A stretch of 5,380 bases of DNA from Dehalococcoidia bacterium (lineage in GTDB: Bacteria > Chloroflexota > Dehalococcoidia > JACQUA01): contig JAUYHV010000069.1 of NCBI GenBank assembly GCA_030689845.1, positions 1 to 5,380 of the forward strand, read 5' to 3'. Both the position numbers and the translations under genes were made by a program. Position 1 is the stretch's first letter; every line of letters begins with the position of its first letter. Below, in pieces: positions 1 through 4,222 of this stretch. The notes beneath the pieces are model-generated. The model was given only the letters and a program-made list of their open reading frames with translations. It was not told the origin of the DNA and made no database searches.

Positions 1-378
1 GGAGCCTCCGGGCACGTTCCGTATAATAACCCTGGGATTCCCCGGGACATAATTAGGTATAAACATTGCAATGGCCCGGGCGTGCATGTCCGTGGGCCCG
101 CCCGCTGCCGAACCGACCACCATTTCAATGGTTTTACCCTCGTAATACGGCCTGGTTTCCGGTTTTGGCGTTGCCACCGCTGCCGGAGGCAGCGTGGGCG
201 CGGCTGTCGGCCGCACCGGCGCTGGTGTCGCTTTTGTTTCAATCCCGGGGGTTGCCACCGGGACAGTCGCCCGTACAGTCGGCGCGAGCGCTGGTGTGGC
301 CGCCGGCCGCGAATCGCATCCTACCACCAGCCCCGAAAGGAATAATAAGGCTAACGAAATACTGATAATAATCTTCAT
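1..378 (-). CDS. TctC/Bug-family solute-binding lipoprotein, N-terminal part (runs off left edge)
   Basis: The first 126 codons are present and the gene continues beyond position 1. ATG at 378-376 is preceded by AGAAAGGTGG (397-388) with a 9-nt spacing. Residues 1-20 form a lipoprotein signal peptide (two Lys/Ile positions, then LALLFLSGL) with lipobox VVGC and the lipidated Cys at 21, so the mature protein should be anchored outside the membrane. Residues 22-76 are a linker rich in Ala, Pro and Thr. From about residue 77 the tripartite tricarboxylate transporter binding-protein fold begins: YYEGKTIEMVVG, then AAGGPTDMHARAIA (family ligand-loop motif GGPTD), then PGNPRVIIRNVPGGS. In this family the protein captures a carboxylate or similar solute and delivers it to TctA/TctB membrane subunits; those genes would lie beyond the left edge. 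The substrate cannot be told. Family assignment is confident; the linker is longer than I would expect. Confidence 0.87.
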   Translation of the reverse strand, partial: MKIIISISLALLFLSGLVVGCDSRPAATPALAPTVRATVPVATPGIETKATPAPVRPTAAPTLPPAAVATPKPETRPYYEGKTIEMVVGSAAGGPTDMHARAIAMFIPNYVPGNPRVIIRNVPGGS

Positions 379-489
379 AAATATCAACCACCTTTCTCAT
401 AAATTTTGAAATAATTTGAAATAAAAAGGACCAGTGTCTACCGGGGGCGTCAGCCAGACTATGAGCCTAAAAAAAGTATTATTTTATTA

Positions 490-499
490 CACCTCCTTT
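490..499 (-). promoter_or_regulatory. orphan Shine-Dalgarno sequence without a start codon
   Basis: The minus strand reads AAAGGAGGTG here, a near-perfect ribosome binding site. The following bases (TAATAAAATAATAC and a T-run) contain no ATG, GTG or TTG within usable distance. The site directly follows a TAA stop at 501-499 that closes a possible coding remnant. This looks like an operon junction whose downstream gene has lost its 5' end. It does not serve the lipoprotein gene, which has its own site near 390. Confidence 0.45.
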
Positions 500-638
500 T
501 ACCACGAATGATAATCACCGCTCAGAATGTCGGGGATTTTCAGGGGAGCCGCGGGAATAATAACATAATATTGACTTCCACCTCAATAGTTCCGGCCACA
601 TCGTCAGGTGGCATCAATGCGGCTGTTGCGCTATGAAT
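499..638 (-). other. possible decayed coding remnant between the REase remnant and the lipoprotein gene
   Basis: Immediately after the REase stop codon the minus strand returns to GC-rich, coding-like sequence with no start. One frame (638-540) gives 32 residues including PPDDVAGTIEVEVN before a TGA. A second frame (582-499) gives 27 residues including YYVIIPAAPLKIPDILSGDY before a TAA. The two could be one protein C-terminus broken by a single frameshift near 575, followed by the orphan ribosome binding site. I do not recognise the protein. The complementary strand also carries an open 42-codon stretch (508-636), so the coding claim is weak. The rest of 379-638 shows no tRNA, CRISPR or clear terminator. 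Confidence 0.25.
557..586 (-). promoter_or_regulatory. weak sigma-70-type promoter candidate for the TctC-like gene
   Basis: On the minus strand TTGAGG (586-581) is followed after 18 nt by TATTAT (562-557), matching the consensus boxes at 4/6 and 5/6. It points toward the lipoprotein gene and would leave a leader of about 170 nt. The region is AT-rich in patches, so chance matches are likely. Confidence 0.22.
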
Positions 639-1170
639 TTAATTTTTCAATCGGTCAATTTCCTGTCGTATCTCATCAATTACTTCTTTGTTCACTATAA
701 CTTTCTTATCTCCAGCTTTTGACGAAAAAACATAAAACACTTTTCCACCGTACTCTTTCATGAATTTTTCATGAGTTTCTTGTTGAAGCCTTTTCTCTTT
801 AAAAATCTGAGGGAGTTGAATGCCTTGATTTACAGGTTTTATCTGTATCCCAATATACCTGTTTTCGATCTTGATAAAGAAGTCAACGTTGTAAAGCCTA
901 TCCCATTTGTCAGGCGCCGGTTCTATTTTTACTCCAAGTTCTTTCTCAAGCTGCCCATAAATTGTTTTAATTTCAGTCATATACCCGTCAAATGTTCGGT
1001 CAATAACGAGTTGAAACAGATAGTCAATGCAGTCCTGTTCTGTTATTTCTTCTACTTCCGCTTGAATGACTTCCGTGATTTTTACGTAGAGTTTCCGCCA
1101 AACGTTTCTATATGCACTCTTAGACGGACATTCCTAAAGTAATAATTTCTCCCATCATTTTGCTAATGTC
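639..1170 (-). pseudogene. MjaI-like type II restriction endonuclease, N-terminally truncated and frameshifted
   Basis: The longest ATG-initiated frame is 113 codons from 980, but that ATG lacks a good ribosome binding site. The same frame stays open upstream to a TAG at 1136-1134, adding 51 residues (ECPSKSAYRNVWRKLYVKIT at the start, DRTFDGY just before the Met). Another 12 codons, DISKMMGEIITL (1170-1135), connect in a frame one base away, suggesting a +1 frameshift at about 1134. Sequence features fit the MjaI family (CTAG cutters, PD-(D/E)XK fold): KWDRLYNVDFFIKIENRYIG followed by IQIKP, with Asp33 and the variant Gln46-x-Lys48 catalytic motif (numbered from the Met), then LPQIFKEKRLQQETH and GGKVFYVFS. 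Family members are, as I recall, nearly twice this length, so the N-terminal half is missing and is replaced upstream by the tandem repeat and the plus-strand gene. The catalytic core survives, so a short product cannot be excluded, but loss of function is more likely. The family call is from memory. Confidence 0.7.
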
Positions 1171-1188
1171 CTATCAAGGTACTATCAA
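1160..1188 (+). promoter_or_regulatory. weak promoter candidate for the reader-nuclease gene
   Basis: TTGCTA (1160-1165) and TATCAA (1183-1188) are separated by 17 bp, each matching the consensus at 4/6. The -10-like hexamer lies in the second copy of the 11-bp tandem repeat, and the same hexamer occurs in the first copy. No better pair was found upstream of 1223. Confidence 0.2.
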
Positions 1189-1195
1189 GGTACTA
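1171..1195 (+). repeat. 11-bp tandem direct repeat (2 copies plus 3 bases)
   Basis: CTATCAAGGTA occurs at 1171-1181 and exactly again at 1182-1192, followed by CTA at 1193-1195. The repeat abuts the last recognisable REase codon (1170) and lies just upstream of the plus-strand gene. It could be a duplication scar from the event that removed the REase 5' end, or a two-site operator in the new gene's promoter. Confidence 0.85.
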
Positions 1196-1222
1196 GACAA
1201 GGCGGTGTTTTCTTGCTAGGCT

Positions 1223-2242
1223 TTGATAATGAGATACTACATAGTCACAACGACCAAGTTCGCCGAACAGTGTCTAGCATATTTAACTTATGGGGCAACC
1301 CAATCTAACTGGCTTGCAAATCTTGATATAGGTGATACTATTTTTCTTTCGCAATTCAACTACAAAACACAACAAATATTTGGGCCATTGAATGTCACTA
1401 AAAGATTGTTTTACAATAAAACCTTAATATATCCGATGCAAAGGTACTTTTATCGGGTCCAGTTTTCTTCAGGAAATCCCATTTATGCGATAGAGGAAAC
1501 CGATTTATACCTGTACGGTGTTCATTGCAACGAGGTTAGTTTCTATTCAAGAATAATAAATCTAATCCAACAAAACAAGCACTTGCACTGCATTCCTCTG
1601 ACTAACAGAGAGGGAGAAGCACTTTTGAATGCGATTCAAGAACTTGGTACTGAGTATCAGAATTCTGAGCAAAAAACTTTAATCCAGCCGATAATTGAAG
1701 TCAATCAAGAATACATATGGGGAAAAAATAAGCTGGACAAGAAGCACAAGTTCGCTTCAGAAAGCGATTTGGAGACATATCTGCTTCTATCATTAAAAAT
1801 AAAAGGCAGCTATGAATATGATGGGTTCAACGAGGCATTGGCCAACTGCTCCAGAAACAGGTTGGAAGACTCGGTTATATATAATCAGTTTATCCTTGGG
1901 AACGCATATCCAGCAGACATTGTTGTCGTCAATGCCGAAAGCATAAATGTATTTGAATTGAAAAAGGACAGTCTCACCAGCACTATTGCTCCCCAAATTG
2001 AAAAGGAGATGAGAAAGCATTTATGCTATTCCATTCTTTCTGAAAGAGTAACAGAAGGCAATCCATTTAAGGATTTTAATTTTTATCTGGTTTGTTTATG
2101 CGGAGGCAATCATAAAACCAAAGTCTCAATATCAAATATGTATAAATCTTTGAAAAACAGAATCAGGCTTGCCAGAAAGAGCAACCTGATCTTTTTGGAG
2201 TATAACTTAACGGATAATGGATTATCCTTTTTGCATGCCTAA
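1223..2242 (+). CDS. PUA-like (EVE/YTH/DCD-type) domain fused to PD-(D/E)XK nuclease; candidate modification-dependent restriction enzyme
   Basis: The frame opens after a TAG at 1217-1219. Possible starts are TTG 1223 (339 aa) or ATG 1229 (337 aa). Ribosome binding is weak (TAGG at 1217-1220), and the better AAGGCGGTG at 1199-1207 is too far away. Residues 4-100 look like a PUA-fold base-reading module: RYYIVTTT at the start, aromatic Trp30, GDTIFLSQFN (38-47), IFGPLNVTKRLFYN (52-65), and RYFYRVQF (74-81). Residues 101-175 are a helical and charged linker. Residues 178-290 resemble a NucS/RecB-like PD-(D/E)XK nuclease: ESDLETYLLLSLK (180-192), PADIVVV (230-236, Asp232), INVFELKKD (241-249, Glu245 and Lys247), and Gln258 in a following helix. 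There is no signal peptide or membrane segment, so it should be cytoplasmic. In known defence enzymes such reader domains recognise modified bases and direct a nuclease to invading DNA; that role is inferred here. The gene is AT-rich, lies opposite to its neighbours, and occupies the gap between two broken restriction-modification genes. The nuclease call is fairly firm, the reader call less so. Confidence 0.68.
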   Translation: MIMRYYIVTTTKFAEQCLAYLTYGATQSNWLANLDIGDTIFLSQFNYKTQQIFGPLNVTKRLFYNKTLIYPMQRYFYRVQFSSGNPIYAIEETDLYLYGVHCNEVSFYSRIINLIQQNKHLHCIPLTNREGEALLNAIQELGTEYQNSEQKTLIQPIIEVNQEYIWGKNKLDKKHKFASESDLETYLLLSLKIKGSYEYDGFNEALANCSRNRLEDSVIYNQFILGNAYPADIVVVNAESINVFELKKDSLTSTIAPQIEKEMRKHLCYSILSERVTEGNPFKDFNFYLVCLCGGNHKTKVSISNMYKSLKNRIRLARKSNLIFLEYNLTDNGLSFLHA

Positions 2243-2257
2243 TCGAGGGCATTTATG

Positions 2258-2449
2258 TTAGAATGGCTCGACAAGTTCAGATGGTTTTTCAATGGGATAG
2301 CAATTTGTTAAGCCACAGAAGGGACAAAACTCAATTTCTGGCCACGTGCCCTTTTCTGTATGTAAGATTATACGAATACTAGCTATTCCTCCGCAATGAA
2401 TACATCTGTAAACTGCCTCCTGACCCATAGTTGTTGCTTCTCGTTTCAT
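2258..2449 (-). CDS. small zinc-ribbon protein
   Basis: This 63-residue protein has two Cys pairs, CIHC (16-19) and CPFC (42-45), spaced as in a four-cysteine zinc ribbon, with an extra Cys50. Its ATG (2449-2447) overlaps the TGA of the methyltransferase remnant in an ATGA junction, so it is probably translated by coupling; a G-rich stretch (GGTGGGGGAA) lies just upstream. A second Met at codon 8 is a possible alternative start. It ends 15 bp from the convergent stop of the plus-strand nuclease gene, with no terminator visible between them. Small proteins of this kind are common in phages and defence islands as nucleic-acid or protein-binding modules. No specific function can be assigned, and it could be a remnant of a longer protein. 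Confidence 0.6.
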   Translation of the reverse strand: MKREATTMGQEAVYRCIHCGGIASIRIILHTEKGTWPEIEFCPFCGLTNCYPIEKPSELVEPF

Positions 2450-2844
2450 TTAAACGTTCCCCCACCGGTAGTGTTGGTCGTCGTTACTTTCTGCCAAATA
2501 ATGGCTCCCATATAATCAAATCCAATCGTTTCACAGAATTTGATAATTTCGGTCCTTATGGGAATAACTTTATAGCGTCCATAATAAACTGAACGGGCAA
2601 ACTGGTCCCCAATATTAATACAAAGCCGGCAACCTGGATGCAATACCCTATAGCACTCTTTCCATACAAGGCTTAAATTGTTTATGTAGTTTTCATAACT
2701 TTCATGAAAACCAATTTGTTTTTTACCACCATAGTCTTTTAACTGCCAATACGGGGGAGAAGTTATGACTAAATGAACCGAGTTATCGGAAAGAAGATTC
2801 ATTTGTCGGCTATCACCGTTTATTATCCTATGAATGGTTTTCAA
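2446..2844 (-). pseudogene. beta-class N4-cytosine DNA methyltransferase, C-terminally truncated
   Basis: The start is TTG (2844-2842), supported by GGAG at 2855-2852 with 7-nt spacing; no ATG is available. The 132 residues contain the N-terminal half of a beta-class amino-methyltransferase: INGDSRQM (8-15), catalytic motif IV TSPPYW (28-33), FHESYENYIN (46-55), CRLCINIGD (72-80), and motif VIII-like IIWQK (115-119). The TTTNTTGGGTF stretch is where related enzymes, as I recall, continue toward motifs X and I. Here the frame stops two residues later, so the FxGxG S-adenosylmethionine site is absent and the protein should be inactive alone. The other two frames downstream do not restore the missing half, so this is a deletion or replacement rather than a simple frameshift. 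Serine before the PPY favours N4-cytosine chemistry. Together with the MjaI-like REase remnant downstream, it was probably the CTAG-protecting partner. Confidence 0.75.
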
Positions 2845-2880
2845 TTTTATACTCCATCTTTTTTTATATTTACACCCAAT

Positions 2881-2896
2881 ATAATTTTTAAATTAT
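2881..2896. repeat. 16-bp AT-only inverted repeat at the island's right edge
   Basis: ATAATTT and AAATTAT form a perfect 7-bp inverted repeat around two central bases. It lies between the meaB stop (2903) and the methyltransferase start (2844), where composition changes sharply. It may be a weak hairpin, a promoter-region palindrome, or chance in AT-rich DNA. No U-run makes it a convincing terminator. Confidence 0.4.
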
Positions 2897-2902
2897 GCCT
2901 CA

Positions 2903-3886
2903 TTAGCCCCGGACCAGTTTCCTGATCCACTCCTCCAGAACTTTCCTGTCCCGCAAAACCTCCGAAGCCGCCACCAGGGGATCCTCGCCTTCCTGCTCCA
3001 CCTTCCTCATGTATTCACTTATTCTTTTATCGGAACGTATGTGGCCTTCAAAGGCCGCCTCCAGTCCCAGCTTTACGTGCTCTATAAACTCCTGCAAACG
3101 CTGCCCGCTGCGGCGCGCATTGAGCCCCCCCGTTTCCTGCTGAAGGTGGCGGTGTTTTTCAATTTCACTCCAGAGTTCGTCCAGCCCGATGTTGTTCAAC
3201 GCCTGGGCGATAAGGACCGGCACCTCCCACCCCGCCTTCGCAACCTGCGGCCGGGCCATGGACTGCAGGTTACGGGCCAGCTTTTCTGCCCCGGGCCGGT
3301 CAGCCTTGTTAACCACAAAAATATCAGCTATCTCCAGCAGGCCCGCCTTCAATGCCTGGATACTGTCACCGACTTCCGGCGTCAGCACCACGAGAATAGT
3401 GTCGGCTATTTTCATTATGTCCAGCTCGGTCTGGCCCACCCCCGCCGTCTCCAGGATTATAAAGTCCTTTCCCGAAGCATCCAGTAGTTTTGTTACACTC
3501 CGGGCAGAATGAGGCAACCCCCCGTGGGCGCCCCGGGTCGACATGCTGCGGATAAAAACCCCTTCGTCAAGGTAATGTTCCTGCATCCTTATCCGGTCTC
3601 CCAGCAAGGCGCCTCCGCTGAAGGGGCTGGAAGGGTCTATGGCGATAATGCCAACGGAAAATCCTTTCTCCCTGAGCAGAGAGGTCAGCTTATCCACCAG
3701 GGTGCTTTTACCCCCGCCGGGTATCCCCGTCACGCCGAGAACATAGGCTTTCCCCAGGTGTCCTTTTATCTGCCGGATCACATGGGGAACGTCCGGATTG
3801 TCTTCTTCCACCCGGCTAATAAGACGGGCCAGGGCCTGGCGGTCCCCTTTGAGCATCCGAGTAACCAATTCTGATACAGTGACCAT
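2903..3886 (-). CDS. meaB: MeaB-family GTPase (methylmalonyl-CoA mutase-associated metallochaperone)
   Basis: This intact 327-residue protein has the full length of the family. ATG at 3886-3884 follows AAAAAGGGG (3899-3891). In order: an N-terminal helical arm (1-45, SELVTRMLKGDRQALARLIS), Walker A GIPGGGKS (54-61), the metal-binding DPSSP (84-88), RGAHGGLP (118-125), the switch II motif ETAGVGQTE (146-154), base-recognition NKAD (193-196), and a C-terminal helical dimerisation region (about 255-327). Family members (MeaB, ArgK/YgfD, human MMAA) use GTP hydrolysis to load adenosylcobalamin into methylmalonyl-CoA mutase or related mutases and to protect them from inactivation; the protein is cytoplasmic. 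No mutase gene is in the window. The gene lies 42 bp downstream of a phage-tail-like gene on the same strand and 58 bp upstream of the truncated methyltransferase, an unusual setting. The name could equally be argK by older usage. Confidence 0.94.
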   Translation of the reverse strand: MVTVSELVTRMLKGDRQALARLISRVEEDNPDVPHVIRQIKGHLGKAYVLGVTGIPGGGKSTLVDKLTSLLREKGFSVGIIAIDPSSPFSGGALLGDRIRMQEHYLDEGVFIRSMSTRGAHGGLPHSARSVTKLLDASGKDFIILETAGVGQTELDIMKIADTILVVLTPEVGDSIQALKAGLLEIADIFVVNKADRPGAEKLARNLQSMARPQVAKAGWEVPVLIAQALNNIGLDELWSEIEKHRHLQQETGGLNARRSGQRLQEFIEHVKLGLEAAFEGHIRSDKRISEYMRKVEQEGEDPLVAASEVLRDRKVLEEWIRKLVRG

Positions 3887-3928
3887 TTCGCCCCTTTTTC
3901 CGTTACTCCGGGCTTATTCTATCAGTTT

Positions 3929-4141
3929 TTAAGGGGTAAATACACCAGCGATAACATTGTCGCCCGGGTTGAACTCGTCGAATACCGCCATGACGCAATA
4001 ACGGCCGGCGGTCATTTCACCTGCGGCGATGTCCCGGGCAACCGGAACGCCGGTAAGGTGAATGGATAGGCTTCCTACTTCCCGGACAACTGCGGTATAG
4101 GTCCCGGCATCGAATGATATTAGCTCCACTTTTTTAATCAT
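3929..4141 (-). CDS. small phage-structural-like beta-rich protein
   Basis: This 70-residue protein begins at ATG 4141-4139 behind a very strong site, GGAGGGGGA (4156-4148), with 6-nt spacing. It has no signal peptide or membrane segment. Alternating hydrophobic segments (AGTYTAVVREVG at 12-23, SLSIHLTGVPVARDI at 24-38, AGRYCVMAVFDEF at 45-57, DNVIAGVF at 61-68) suggest a compact beta barrel. From memory, similar small proteins with a VPVAR..AAEM.AGR pattern follow tail or baseplate genes in prophages of Clostridia and related bacteria. The upstream same-strand neighbour is tail-hub-like, which supports a structural role, for example as an accessory tail or baseplate component. The exact function is unknown. 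Confidence 0.6.
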   Translation of the reverse strand: MIKKVELISFDAGTYTAVVREVGSLSIHLTGVPVARDIAAGEMTAGRYCVMAVFDEFNPGDNVIAGVFTP

Positions 4142-4192
4142 AATAAATCCCCCTCCGTTCCGAGAGCCTTCGGCTTAATCCCCCTTTCGTAA

Positions 4193-4211
4193 AGGTGGAA
4201 CAAATCCACCT
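4193..4211. repeat. perfect 7-bp stem, 5-nt loop hairpin between the two phage-like genes
   Basis: AGGTGGA (4193-4199) and TCCACCT (4205-4211) are exact reverse complements around ACAAA. It lies in the 81-bp gap just after the stop of the tail-hub-like gene, as read on the minus strand. No U-run follows on the minus strand, so it is better seen as an intercistronic or mRNA-stabilising hairpin than a strong terminator. A second small AGCC-TTC-GGCT hairpin lies nearby at about 4165-4175. Confidence 0.5.
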
Positions 4212-4222
4212 GGTTAACCCTA

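Noticed and set aside
66..409. Three overlapping plus-strand open frames
   Set aside because: They lie antisense to the TctC-like gene. Their proteins are Pro/Arg/Ala-rich without motifs, as expected from the opposite strand of a GC-rich Ala/Pro/Thr linker.
508..636. Plus-strand 42-codon open frame in the intergenic region
   Set aside because: It has no convincing ribosome binding site and a low-complexity Ser/Thr/Asn composition. The opposite strand looks more protein-like.
771..1142. Plus-strand open frame of 123 codons
   Set aside because: It is antisense to the MjaI-like remnant, rich in Phe and Asn, with no motif. The minus strand carries the recognisable family sequence.
1793..2020. 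Minus-strand 75-codon open frame inside the reader-nuclease gene
   Set aside because: Shadow of the nuclease domain, which has clear motifs in the plus-strand frame.
640..2889. Shared octamer TAATTTTT at both island edges (640-647 and 2882-2889) as a possible insertion target duplication
   Set aside because: It is only eight AT bases in AT-rich DNA, with no terminal inverted repeats or transposase, so chance is the simpler explanation.
3041..3874. Plus-strand open frames opposite meaB
   Set aside because: meaB is full length with all GTPase motifs; the antisense frames have none.
4193..4211. Hairpin after the tail-hub-like gene as a rho-independent terminator
   Set aside because: The stem is perfect but no U-run follows on the minus strand, and the next gene has its own strong ribosome binding site close by.
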